NCBI RefSeq assembly: GCF_001425825.1
Contig: NZ_LMDM01000001.1
Coordinates: 194,204 to 258,203, forward strand
Origin: Rhizobacter sp. Root1238
GTDB taxonomy: Bacteria > Pseudomonadota > Gammaproteobacteria > Burkholderiales > Burkholderiaceae_C
Direction of reading: 5' to 3'
DNA length: 64,000 bases
Part shown: piece after piece, positions 36,039 through 44,713 of the stretch
Layout of the letters: each line of letters starts with the position of its first letter
Numbering within the stretch: the first letter of the stretch is position 1
The notes under the pieces: generated by a model
Database searches by the model: none
The model's input: only the letters and a program-made list of their open reading frames with translations
What the model was told of the DNA's origin: nothing
Translations under genes and position numbers: made by a program

Positions 36039-36776
36039 ATGAGCACCACCCAGGACCTGGTCCAGGCGCTGAAGGCCGAGCTGAAGCGCGCCGACATCAC
36101 GTACGCCCGGCTGGCCGACGAGCTGGAGATGTCGGAATCGAGCATCAAGCGCATCTTCGCGAAGGGCGACATGCCGCTGTCGCGCATCGACGATGTGCTG
36201 CGCGTGCTGAAGATGGACTTCGCCGAACTGGCGCGCCAGATCGCCGATGCGCAGCCGCTGCGCCGCGAGCTGACGCTCGAGCAGGAGAAGGCGGTGGTGG
36301 CCGACCGCCGGCTGCTGCTGCTGGCGATCTGCTGCATGAGCCAGTGGACCTACGAGCAGATGATCGGCACCTACACCTTCAGCGAGGCCGATTGCGTGCG
36401 CTACCTGCTGCAGCTCGACCGGCTCGGCATCATCGAGCTGCGGCCGATGAACCGCTACCGGCTTCAGGTGGCCAAGACCTTCCGCTGGCGGCCGAACGGG
36501 CCGGTGATGGCGTTCTTCCGCGAGCACGTCGCCGACGATTACTTCAACAGCGGCTTCGACGGCGAGGGCGAGCTGATGATGCTGGTGCACGGCCAGATCG
36601 GCACCAGCCTGGCGGCGAGCTTCGTCGAGCGGCTGCAGCGCGTCGGGCAGGATTTCGCGCAGCAGCACCTGGCGGACCAGAAGCTGCCGGCCGACCAGCG
36701 GCGGGCGTACACGCTGGTGGTGGGGATGCGTTCGTGGCTGTTCGCGGCCTTCAGGGATCTCAAACGCGAGGTCTGA
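36039..36776 (+). CDS. XRE-type helix-turn-helix transcriptional regulator
   Basis: 245 residues. The N-terminal HTH (about 5-65) reads TYARLADELEMSESSIKRIFAKGDMPLSRIDDVLRVL, a clear Cro/C1 pattern. The remaining 175 residues are a helical effector domain with the RRLLLLAICCMSQWTYEQM segment; conserved Cys residues at about 101-102 are notable. From memory this architecture is common in Burkholderiales and Pseudomonas without a known ligand. It diverges from the yiaA set, which it may control. Confidence 0.83.
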   Translation: MSTTQDLVQALKAELKRADITYARLADELEMSESSIKRIFAKGDMPLSRIDDVLRVLKMDFAELARQIADAQPLRRELTLEQEKAVVADRRLLLLAICCMSQWTYEQMIGTYTFSEADCVRYLLQLDRLGIIELRPMNRYRLQVAKTFRWRPNGPVMAFFREHVADDYFNSGFDGEGELMMLVHGQIGTSLAASFVERLQRVGQDFAQQHLADQKLPADQRRAYTLVVGMRSWLFAAFRDLKREV

Positions 36777-36784
36777 GCCCCACG

Positions 36785-36813
36785 AAAAAAAAAGGGACCC
36801 TCGCGGGTCCCTT
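36785..36813 (-). terminator. Strong intrinsic terminator of the TonB-dependent receptor gene
   Basis: Read leftwards, a perfect GGGACCC/GGGTCCC seven-base stem with a four-base loop (36794-36811) is followed by nine T residues (36785-36793 as A on the plus strand). It lies 31 bases after the receptor stop. On the plus strand it follows the regulator stop closely and may also stop that transcript, though the T-tract on that side is poor. Confidence 0.85.
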
Positions 36814-36843
36814 CGTCGCTGTCGCGGCGTGCGCCGCCAGCCA

Positions 36844-39522
36844 TCACCAGAAGGTGTACTTGCCCGCCAGCGTGATCTTGCGGCCCATCTGGCTGTGGTA
36901 GCCCGCGTTGTACGCGACGTAGCGGGTGACCCGGTTCTCGTCGAGCGGCGCTTCGCGGTTCTCGATGTTGTCGATGTTCACGCTCAGCGTCAGGTTCTTG
37001 ATGCCCTTGTAGGCCACGTACAGGTCGGCCGTCGACCAGGCCTTCACGCGGCACAGCTCCGGATGCGCACCGCTCGAATACTGGCAGCTCAGGTCGGCCG
37101 GCGAGAAGGCGCGCAGGAAACCGCCGGTGTAGTTGCCGGTCAGCGTGGTCGACCAGTCGCCGATGTCCCAGTCGATGCCGGCCTTGAAGCGCTCCTTCGG
37201 TTGGCTGTAGGTGCCGGCGTAGTCGACTTCCGGTGCGTCCTTCACATTGGCCACCAGGTAGCGCGGCATCTTGTTGTAGACGATCGTCAGGCCGACGCGC
37301 CCGGCCGAGCCGAGGTCCTGGCGCGCCTTCAGCTCGATGTCGTAGCCCCACACCTTGGTCGAGCCGAGGTTGGTGTACTGCAGGTTCAGCTGCTCGATTT
37401 TCTGCGTCACCGGATCGCGCTGCACGTAGCCCGGGTAGATCGCTTCATTGGCCAGCAGGTAGTCCGGATCGATCGACGCGATCTCGTCGCGGCGCTTGAT
37501 CTTGTAAGCGTCGAACGACAACGAGACGTTCTCGCTCGGCTCGAACACGATGCCGGCGGTCAGGCTCTTCGACTTCTCGGGCTGCAAGTTCGGGTTGGAC
37601 CCAGAGATCGCCCGGATCGATGCGTCACATTGATCGATGTTCGGGTTGTTGGTGTCGTTCGGGTCCGGGCACAGCTTCGGGTCGCGCAGCGAGTAGAAGC
37701 CGGTCGACGGGCTCTGCGTGGTCTCGGTCAACGACGGAGCACGGAAGCCCTCGGCATAGGTGGCCCGCAGCGCCACGTTCGACGCCACCTTCCACTTGAT
37801 GCCGGCCTTCGGCACGGTGGCCGAACCGAAATCGCTGTAGCGGTCGGTCCGCGTGGCCAGCGAGGCTTCGAGCGACTTCGTGATCGGCACCGACAGTTCG
37901 GCGAAGAACGCGCTGACATTGCGGCTGCCGTCCGACGACGAGCCGCCGAGCACGCTGATGTCGCCGTTGGCGGTCAGCGGATCCGGCGTGCTCTTGAACG
38001 ACTCGCGGCGGAACTCGGCGCCGATCGCCAGGCCCAGCCCGCCGGCCGGCAGCTTCATCAGCTCGCGCGAACCGCGCACGTCGATCGACGTCGTCTTGGT
38101 CTTGCCTTCGTCGTGCAGCGTCGGGTAGAGCGCGGCCATCAGCGCCGGGTTGTTCGCGCCCGGGTTGCCGAAGATGAAGTTCGGGTTCGCGACGCCGTTG
38201 GCATCGAGCACGTCGCCGCCGATCAGCACCGAATCGTTCAGCAGGCCGTTGGTCCACACGCGCGCATGCGTGCCGGAGTACATCAACGCGCTTTCCGCGT
38301 CCCAGCCGGCAATGACGCCGCGTCCCCCGAACACCAGGCGAGACGTGTCGGCCGTCACCTCGGTGGTGTGCAGCACGTCCATGAAGCGGTAGCGCAACGC
38401 CACGTCGGCGCCGGTGGTGTTCTGCGGGTGGTTGGCCGGCAGCGTGATGTAGGTGGTGGGCAGCGTGCCGGTCGAGTTGTAGGTCGCGCTGTTGTACGAA
38501 GGCGACTCGCCCTTGTACTTGTTGCGCACGAACAGCGCATCGCCGAACAGCTCGAAACCGCCGCCGAGGTCCAGCGTGCCGGCGCCGAACAGCGCGTCCT
38601 GCTTGGTCTCGGGGATCAGGTCCTGGTGATCGGTGCCCTGGTAGATGCAGCGGCCATTGGCGGCGGCCGTCGGGTCGTTCAGCGGCGTGCAGCCCGGCAT
38701 CGGGCCGATGAACGCGCCGCCGGTGGAGTAGAGGTTGCCCGGGTAGCCGTAGGTGGACCGCAAGTCGGTCAGCCCGAAGCGGCGGAAGTCGGCGGTCGAG
38801 GTCATCGGCCGTTCCGAGGCCTTCACCGCGTTCTGCTGCTCGTGCGAGTAGTTCAGGAAGAAGTTGTACTTGTCGTTGTCGAGGTCGCCCTTGCCCCAGG
38901 TGGTGCTGAACTTGCCCGACGCGCCGTCGTGGTAGCCCGACTGCGAGCCCGAACCCGACAGCGACAGGCCGTTGTAGTTCTTGCGCAGGATCACGTTGAT
39001 CACGCCGGCGATCGCGTCGGAGCCGTAGATGGCCGACGCGCCGTCCAGCAGCACTTCCATCCGTTCGACGACGTCGAGCGGGATCGAATTGATGTCGAAG
39101 AACGACTGCTGTCCGCCCGATGCGAAGCCGTACGGCGCCATGCGGCGGCCGTTGATCAGCACCAGCGTGGCCTGCGCGCCGAGGCCGCGCAGCGAGACAC
39201 CGCCGGCACCGGGCGTGAAGCTCGCGACCGCGTTCGAATTGAAGTTGCCGGCGTTGCTGGCCGGCAGGCGGTTCAGCAGTTCGGTGACCGACTGCGCACC
39301 GGAGCGGTCGATCTGCTCCCGCGTGATCACCTGCACCGGCGACGCGGTCTCGGCATCGATGCGCTTGATGCGCGAACCGGTGACCTCGACGCGTTGCAGC
39401 GTCTTCTGTGCCGTGCTCGGCGTTTCGGGGACCGGGGTGTCCGTCGTCTGAGCCCATACCGGGGTTGCGCCGGCGGCGCACAGCGCCATGACGGTCGCGC
39501 TCACGTACTTCAAGCGGAACAT
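36844..39522 (-). CDS. TonB-dependent outer-membrane receptor
   Basis: 892 residues from ATG 39522, chosen because AAGGA sits six bases upstream; an in-frame ATG at 39528 overlaps that site. A signal peptide ends AQTTD (about residue 25). The TonB-box-like start is VEVTGSRIKR (about 45-54). The plug has the VTELLNRLPA, LRGLGAQATLVLINGRRM and DGASAIYGSDAIAGVINVI motifs, and the barrel ends in YTFW with terminal aromatic Trp. It lacks an STN signalling domain. The proline-rich TonB-like protein is 4 kb away. The ligand is unknown; many such receptors in this group take up siderophores, sugars or peptides. Confidence 0.92.
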   Translation of the reverse strand: MFRLKYVSATVMALCAAGATPVWAQTTDTPVPETPSTAQKTLQRVEVTGSRIKRIDAETASPVQVITREQIDRSGAQSVTELLNRLPASNAGNFNSNAVASFTPGAGGVSLRGLGAQATLVLINGRRMAPYGFASGGQQSFFDINSIPLDVVERMEVLLDGASAIYGSDAIAGVINVILRKNYNGLSLSGSGSQSGYHDGASGKFSTTWGKGDLDNDKYNFFLNYSHEQQNAVKASERPMTSTADFRRFGLTDLRSTYGYPGNLYSTGGAFIGPMPGCTPLNDPTAAANGRCIYQGTDHQDLIPETKQDALFGAGTLDLGGGFELFGDALFVRNKYKGESPSYNSATYNSTGTLPTTYITLPANHPQNTTGADVALRYRFMDVLHTTEVTADTSRLVFGGRGVIAGWDAESALMYSGTHARVWTNGLLNDSVLIGGDVLDANGVANPNFIFGNPGANNPALMAALYPTLHDEGKTKTTSIDVRGSRELMKLPAGGLGLAIGAEFRRESFKSTPDPLTANGDISVLGGSSSDGSRNVSAFFAELSVPITKSLEASLATRTDRYSDFGSATVPKAGIKWKVASNVALRATYAEGFRAPSLTETTQSPSTGFYSLRDPKLCPDPNDTNNPNIDQCDASIRAISGSNPNLQPEKSKSLTAGIVFEPSENVSLSFDAYKIKRRDEIASIDPDYLLANEAIYPGYVQRDPVTQKIEQLNLQYTNLGSTKVWGYDIELKARQDLGSAGRVGLTIVYNKMPRYLVANVKDAPEVDYAGTYSQPKERFKAGIDWDIGDWSTTLTGNYTGGFLRAFSPADLSCQYSSGAHPELCRVKAWSTADLYVAYKGIKNLTLSVNIDNIENREAPLDENRVTRYVAYNAGYHSQMGRKITLAGKYTFW

Positions 39523-39756
39523 TCGCATCCTTCGATCAAGTGCCAGGATCTTCTGGCGCCAAAAGAAAGGCAGCGAAAGGATCCCTCCGCTGCCGCCATG
39601 TGCCCGGAGCCGGACAATCCGCCGACCCCTTGCTCAGCCTCCATCCTGATCAGTGCGGCCCCGCTTGTGATCCCGGGGAAACCGCAACTGCCCAAGCGCT
39701 CCACGAACGGGTAAGAGATATGTCACCCGTGTGAAAAAAAGCAAAGCAAGTGGTGG

Positions 39757-39776
39757 GCCATGACACAGGTCATGGC
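39757..39776 (-). terminator. Stem-loop after the PAS-PAS kinase gene
   Basis: A perfect eight-base inverted repeat GCCATGAC/GTCATGGC with a four-base loop (ACAG on the plus strand) starts seven bases after the kinase stop. A T-rich run (CTTTGCTTTTTTTC) lies about 20 bases further on, too far for a classical terminator. It may end the kinase transcript or be an operator for the receptor gene downstream. The other ~180 bases of the gap to the receptor show nothing I can name. Confidence 0.45.
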
Positions 39777-39782
39777 AGATCG

Positions 39783-41558
39783 TCAGCCGGTGGCGGCGGA
39801 TGCGGTGCTGCGCAGCGTGAGCGTGAACTCCGCCCAGGCGCCTTGTTGGCTGCGGGCGTCGATGCGCCCGCCCATGCTCTCGATCAGCTGGCGGCTGATC
39901 GCCAGGCCGATGCCGCTGCCGGGCTCGGCACCGGTGTCGCGGCCCAGCCGGTTGAACGGCTCGTACAGGCGCGCGAGCTGTTCGTCGCTGAGGCCGGGGC
40001 CGGTGTTCCAGACCGCCAGTTGCAGTGCGCCTGCCTCGGCGCGGTGCAGCGTCACCCGCACGGTTCCGCCGGGGGCACCGTATTTGATCGCGTTCGACAG
40101 CAGGTTCAGCACCGCCTGCTTCAGCCGCAGCGGATCGGCCAGCACCGGCGGCAGCTCGGGTTCGAATGCGCGCTCAAGCTGCATCCGGCGTTGTGCGATG
40201 TCGCCCGCCACCATCGCGAGCGCCTCGTCTGCCAGCGCCCGCAGGTCGAGCGGCACGCTGTGCATGTCCATCGCGCCGACCTCGACCTTGCTCAGGTCCA
40301 TCAGGTCGGTGATCAGGCGCAGCAGGTGCTGGCCGGCGCGCTCGATGTGGTCGACGCGCTCCAGCTGCTGCGCATGCAGCGGCGTCGCGGTGTCCAGCCG
40401 CAGCAGCTGCGAGAAACCCAGCACCGCGTTCAGCGGCGTGCGCAGCTCGTGGCTCACGCGCGCGAGGAACTGCGACTTCATCGCGTTGGCCTGCTCGGCC
40501 GCATGCTGCTGCTCGCGTGCGGCCTGGCCCGCCTTCACGTCGGTGATGTCGGCAAAGCTGCCGACCATGCGCAGGATGCGGCCGTCGGCATCGCGCTCGG
40601 CGACGTGGCCGCGGCTGAGCACCCAGATCCAGCGGCCGTCGGCATGGCGCAGCCGGTACTCGTCGGCATACGGGTGGCCCGGGTCGCGCAGGAAGGCACG
40701 GAAGCGCTCCCTGGCGCCGGGCAGGTCGTCCGGATGGCACAGCGTTTCGAAGCTGTCGGTGGCGATCTCGCCGAAGCGGGCGTTGAATTCGTCCGGCGTC
40801 GTGCCGAGCAGGTCGGCCCAGCGCCCGCCGAGCGTCAGCACGTCGCTGCGCAGGTCGCGCGCCCACAGGCCGATGCGGCCGCCGTCGATCGCGGCATCGA
40901 GCCATTCGCGCGAATGCTGCAGCTGCGCGATCATCTGCTCGCGCTCGGTGGCCAGCGCCTGTTGCGCCGTCACGTCGCTCACCAGGCACAGCCGTGCGCT
41001 GCGGTCGCCGAACTGCAGGCTGTGCGCGCTGACGCGCACGAGCAGTTCGCGGCCATCCTTGCGGCGGTGGCGCCACGGCCCGGACGACGTGACGCCGGCC
41101 GCATCGGCGAGGCGCGACGCGCGCACCTGCGACTCCATCGCCGCAACGTCTTCCGGCGGGCGCAGGTCGGCCAGCGTCATCTGCAGGAACTCCTCGCGCG
41201 ACCAGCCGTACTGCGCGATCGCCGCGCCGTTCACGTCGAGGAAGCGCAGCGACAGCGCGTCGTAGATCCACATCGGCTGCGGATTGGCGTGGAACATCTG
41301 CTCGTAGCTGACGGCGATCTCGTGCAGCACGGTGTCTTCGGTGCTGGCGCGCGTGGCCAGCGAGCGCAGCAGCATGATCAGCAGGCAGCCCGACATCGCG
41401 ACGAACAGCAGGCCCTGGATGGTGTGCACCAGCGTCAGCTGGCGCGGGTCGCTGGTCAGCGCGAGCGCCGCATGCTCGGAGAGCAGCACCCACGCCGTGC
41501 CGACCACCAGGTAGGCGAGGACCAGCACGACGGGGCTGCGATGGGGGCGCTCTTGCAT
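39783..41558 (-). CDS. PAS-PAS hybrid-type sensor histidine kinase (orphan)
   Basis: 591 residues. Two N-terminal membrane helices (about 9-32 and 45-65) enclose a very short periplasmic loop. Two PAS/PAC domains follow (about 83-205 and 215-345), with the HisKA helix carrying His370 (ARVSHELRTPLNAVLGF) and an HATPase domain (NLLSNAIKYGAPGG, GSGIGLAIS). There is no receiver domain and no response regulator gene nearby, so the partner is elsewhere. It lies 29 bases after a CoA transferase gene on the same strand. Confidence 0.9.
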   Translation of the reverse strand: MQERPHRSPVVLVLAYLVVGTAWVLLSEHAALALTSDPRQLTLVHTIQGLLFVAMSGCLLIMLLRSLATRASTEDTVLHEIAVSYEQMFHANPQPMWIYDALSLRFLDVNGAAIAQYGWSREEFLQMTLADLRPPEDVAAMESQVRASRLADAAGVTSSGPWRHRRKDGRELLVRVSAHSLQFGDRSARLCLVSDVTAQQALATEREQMIAQLQHSREWLDAAIDGGRIGLWARDLRSDVLTLGGRWADLLGTTPDEFNARFGEIATDSFETLCHPDDLPGARERFRAFLRDPGHPYADEYRLRHADGRWIWVLSRGHVAERDADGRILRMVGSFADITDVKAGQAAREQQHAAEQANAMKSQFLARVSHELRTPLNAVLGFSQLLRLDTATPLHAQQLERVDHIERAGQHLLRLITDLMDLSKVEVGAMDMHSVPLDLRALADEALAMVAGDIAQRRMQLERAFEPELPPVLADPLRLKQAVLNLLSNAIKYGAPGGTVRVTLHRAEAGALQLAVWNTGPGLSDEQLARLYEPFNRLGRDTGAEPGSGIGLAISRQLIESMGGRIDARSQQGAWAEFTLTLRSTASAATG

Positions 41559-41587
41559 CAGGGTCGCTCCGGTTCAGGGGGCGCGAA

Positions 41588-42826
41588 TCAGAGAACGCCG
41601 CGCTCGCGCAGCGCGGCCAGTTGCTCGGGGGTCACGCCGATCTCGCGCAGCACCGCGTCGCTGTCTTCGCCGAGCGCCGGGGCGCGGCGGCGGATCGAAC
41701 CGGGCGTTGCGCTCAGCTTCGGCACGATACCCGGTGTCTCGAGCGACAGGCCGTGCGCGGTGGTGACGCGCTGCAGCATGCCGCGCGCGCGGTAGTGCGG
41801 GTCGTCGGCGATGTCGCGCGCGGTGTAGATGCGCCCGGCCGGCACATGCGCGGCATGCAGCGCGTCGAGCACCTCGGCGACGCGGCGCGGCGCGGCCCAG
41901 TCGCCGATCGCCGCATCGATCTCGGCGACCCGTGCGACGCGCCCGGCGTTGCCGGCCAGCGCCGGATCGCGGCCGAGGTCGTCGCGGCCGATCGCGGCCA
42001 TCAGCCGCTTGAAGATGCTGTCGCCGTTGCCGGCCACCAGCACCCAGCCGTCGCGGCAGGCGTAGGCATTGCTCGGCGCGATGCCGGGCAGCGCCGAGCC
42101 GGCGGGCTCGCGCACGGTGCCGAAGGCGCTGTATTCGGGCAGCAGGCTCTCCATGCAGTTGAAGACCGCCTCGTAGAGCGCGACGTCGATCACCTGCCCG
42201 CGCCCCTTCGGCGCGTCGGCCGACACGCTGGCATGGCGGTGCTGCAAGGCCATCAGGATGCCGATCACGCCGTGCAGCGAGGCCAGCGTGTCGCCGATGC
42301 TGACGCCCACGCGCACCGGCACGCGGCCCGGCTCGGCGGTCAGGTGGCGCAGCCCGCCCATCGCTTCGGCGACGACGCCGAAGCCCGGCCGGTCCTTGTA
42401 GGGCCCGGTCTGGCCGTAGCCGCTGATGCGCAGCATCACGAGGCCCGGGTTGGCGGCCGACAGCGTGTCGTAGCCGAGGTCCCAGGCTTCCATCACGCCG
42501 GGCTTGAAGTTCTCGACCAGCACGTCGCTTTCGGCGGCGAGGCGGCGCACGATGTCGCGCGCCTCGGGCTGCTTCAGGTCGAGCGCGAGGCTGCGCTTGT
42601 TGCGCGACTGCACTTCCCACCAGACGCTGGTGCCTTCGTGCATCAGGCGCCACTGGCGCAGCGGGTCGCCGCTGCCGGGCGGCTCGACCTTGATCACGTC
42701 GGCACCGAAGTCGGCCAGCGTCTTCGCGGCGAACGGGCCGGCGATCAGCTGGCCGAGTTCGAGCACCTTCAGGCCGGCGAGCGGGCCGGGGGAGGTGGGC
42801 GCTTGGGGAGGCGCTTGAGCAGGCAT
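41588..42826 (-). CDS. CaiB/BaiF-family CoA transferase
   Basis: 412 residues, class III CoA transferase. The N-terminal LKVLELGQLIAGPFAAKTLADFGADVIKVEPPGSGDPLR (about 19-56, quoted in part) is the family signature, with NKRSLALDLK and the catalytic-Asp region in VRVGVSIGD (about 168). It moves CoA between acids such as succinate and an unknown acyl partner. ATG 42826 is the first conserved start. No acyl-CoA dehydrogenase or hydratase is beside it, so the acid is unknown. It diverges from the AHSA1-like gene with only 46 bases between. Confidence 0.9.
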   Translation of the reverse strand: MPAQAPPQAPTSPGPLAGLKVLELGQLIAGPFAAKTLADFGADVIKVEPPGSGDPLRQWRLMHEGTSVWWEVQSRNKRSLALDLKQPEARDIVRRLAAESDVLVENFKPGVMEAWDLGYDTLSAANPGLVMLRISGYGQTGPYKDRPGFGVVAEAMGGLRHLTAEPGRVPVRVGVSIGDTLASLHGVIGILMALQHRHASVSADAPKGRGQVIDVALYEAVFNCMESLLPEYSAFGTVREPAGSALPGIAPSNAYACRDGWVLVAGNGDSIFKRLMAAIGRDDLGRDPALAGNAGRVARVAEIDAAIGDWAAPRRVAEVLDALHAAHVPAGRIYTARDIADDPHYRARGMLQRVTTAHGLSLETPGIVPKLSATPGSIRRRAPALGEDSDAVLREIGVTPEQLAALRERGVL

Positions 42827-42872
42827 GCCCGCGATGGTAGTGTCTGGCGCCGCCGAATCACCGGAGAAAGCC

Positions 42873-43451
42873 ATGCGCTTCGTCGTTGGAGTCTCATGCG
42901 CGCTGCTGTGGACCACCGTGTTCGCAGCCGCCGTCGGCGATGCCGCCGCTGCCGAGCGCGCGATCGACAAGGAGGTGGTGGTGGCCGCGCCGCTGGCCGC
43001 GGTGTGGCAGAGCTGGACCACGAAGGCCGGCGTCGAGGGCTTCTTCGCACCCGAAGCGGAAGTCGACGCGCGCGTCGGCGGCGCCTTCCACATCCACATC
43101 GATCCGCTGGCCGAGCCGGGCATGAAGGGCGCCGACGACATGCGCTTCATGGCGCTGCAGCCGATGAAGATGATCAGCTTCGACTGGAACGCGCCGCCCT
43201 CGCTGCCCGAGGCCCGCCAGCAGCGCACCTTCGTGGTCGTGCGCTTCGCGCCGGTCGACGCCGACACCACGCGCGTGACGCTGCACCACGTCGGCTGGGG
43301 CGACGGCGGCGAATGGGACAAGACCTACGCCTACTTCGACCGCGCCTGGGGCCGGGTGCTGGAGAACCTGCAGAAGCGCCACGCCGTCGGGCCGATGGAC
43401 TGGACCGCGTGGATGGAAAGCCTGCGCAAGGCGCATGCGGTGGCGCGCTGA
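42873..43451 (+). CDS. Secreted SRPBCC (AHSA1-like) protein
   Basis: 192 residues. A signal peptide (about 1-26, ending AAAAE) is followed by a START-like SRPBCC domain: AAPLAAVWQSWTTKAGVEGFFAPEAEVDARVGGAF at its start and LENLQKRHAVGPMDWTAWMES at its end (both in part). AHSA1-type domains bind hydrophobic small molecules and are usually cytoplasmic; export is unusual but has been seen in predicted proteins. GGAG at 42862-42865 gives a good ribosome site. Function unknown. Confidence 0.82.
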   Translation: MRFVVGVSCALLWTTVFAAAVGDAAAAERAIDKEVVVAAPLAAVWQSWTTKAGVEGFFAPEAEVDARVGGAFHIHIDPLAEPGMKGADDMRFMALQPMKMISFDWNAPPSLPEARQQRTFVVVRFAPVDADTTRVTLHHVGWGDGGEWDKTYAYFDRAWGRVLENLQKRHAVGPMDWTAWMESLRKAHAVAR

Positions 43452-43459
43452 GCGCGCCG

Positions 43460-44686
43460 CTACCACTTGCATCCGCCGCCCTTGACCGCATCGACCGCCA
43501 GCGGCACCGCGGCCAGCAGGCCCATGCCGCTGTAGGCGTTGCGGCAGTCGGCGCGGCCGGCCTTGTCGAGTTCCTCGGTGATCTTGGCCTTGCGCTCGGG
43601 CGGCGGCGGCAGCAGCGGCAGCACGCCGGGTGCCGCGCCGCCGAAGTTGCTGCCGCGGCTGCGCAGGCCGGGCACGGTCAGGTTCAGCTTCGGCTCGCCG
43701 GGCGCGCCGGCCGGGGCGCTGCTGTCGCGGCTGGTGTCGTTGTTCGGATTCGCGACCGGGCCGCCCAGTGACGGGGCGGTGGTGGGCTCGGCCGTGGTGC
43801 CGGGGCTGACGCGCCGTGTCGGCGGTGGGGAGGGTTGCGCTGCCGGCGCAAGCGCCGGCTCGGGCGCGGGGACCGGGGCCGGGGGAGCCGGAGAGGCGAC
43901 GGGTGCAGGGACCGGCGCCGGGGCCGGAACGGGCGCGGGTGCAGGTGCCGGCGTCGGCATGGGAATCGGCGGCACCACCTCCACGGGTCCTGGTTGCCGG
44001 ATCGGCTCGGGTACCAGCTCCGGCAAGGGCGGGAGCACGGCTGGCGGAATCGCGACGGGCGGCGGCGCCGGCACCGGTGTCGGAACCGGCATCGCCATCG
44101 GCGGTGCGGCGGGCGCTGCCGGCAGGGGCAAGGGCGCTGCCGGTGGGGGCGGCAGCGGCTGCGACGCCGCCGGCTCGGGCGCGGATGCGGCGGCGTCGGC
44201 CACGACGGGCGGCGGCACGGGGGCGGCGCGGTCGACGCGCGGCGCGGCGGGCGCTGGTGCCGGCATCGTCCGGACCTCGACCTTCGGCGGGGCTGGCGGT
44301 GCGGGTGGCGGTGGTGCTTCGACTCGCGGCGGAGGAGGTGGCGGCGGCGGCGGTGGCGACGGCGGGGTCACCGGTGCCGCGGCCTTCGCGACCGGGACCT
44401 GCCGCGGTGCGACGACGGCGCGCGGAGCGGGTGGCACTGCGGGCGCACGCGCGGCGGCCGCGCGTGGCGCCGGTGGCGGCGCCAGCGTGACCCGCAGCGG
44501 CCCCCACGCGTCGGCCCGCGGTTCGGCACCTCCATTCGGCCGGCCGGTCTGCGTGCCGACCCACATCACGGCCAGCACGTGCAGCACGACCGACAGCGTC
44601 ACGAACTGCGCCAGCGTCGCGCGCTCCTGGTCCGACACGCGCAGGCTGTCGGCAGGGTGGAGCGGCAGGGCGGGCAAGGCACTCAT
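43460..44686 (-). CDS. Very proline-rich TonB-like membrane-anchored protein
   Basis: 408 residues from ATG 44686 (ATG 44704 and 44707 upstream are alternatives). A short cytoplasmic part, one membrane helix (about 28-46, FVTLSVVLHVLAVMWVG) and then about 280 residues of Pro/Ala/Val, including a run of ten prolines (about 110-123). The layout matches TonB or TolA N-termini. The last 60 residues contain ERKAKITEELDKAGRADCRNAY and end GGGCKW; the usual TonB C-terminal domain is not recognisable, and the two cysteines could form a disulfide. It may couple energy to a receptor, or span the periplasm as a strut. Confidence 0.7.
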   Translation of the reverse strand: MSALPALPLHPADSLRVSDQERATLAQFVTLSVVLHVLAVMWVGTQTGRPNGGAEPRADAWGPLRVTLAPPPAPRAAAARAPAVPPAPRAVVAPRQVPVAKAAAPVTPPSPPPPPPPPPPRVEAPPPPAPPAPPKVEVRTMPAPAPAAPRVDRAAPVPPPVVADAAASAPEPAASQPLPPPPAAPLPLPAAPAAPPMAMPVPTPVPAPPPVAIPPAVLPPLPELVPEPIRQPGPVEVVPPIPMPTPAPAPAPVPAPAPVPAPVASPAPPAPVPAPEPALAPAAQPSPPPTRRVSPGTTAEPTTAPSLGGPVANPNNDTSRDSSAPAGAPGEPKLNLTVPGLRSRGSNFGGAAPGVLPLLPPPPERKAKITEELDKAGRADCRNAYSGMGLLAAVPLAVDAVKGGGCKW

Positions 44687-44713
44687 CGCCGCCCAGCATG
44701 CCATCATCGCGCG

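Noticed and set aside
36829-39714. 961-codon plus-strand frame opposite the TonB receptor
   Set aside because: The receptor has signal peptide, plug and barrel motifs; the opposite frame has only repetitive Arg/Ala/Val composition.
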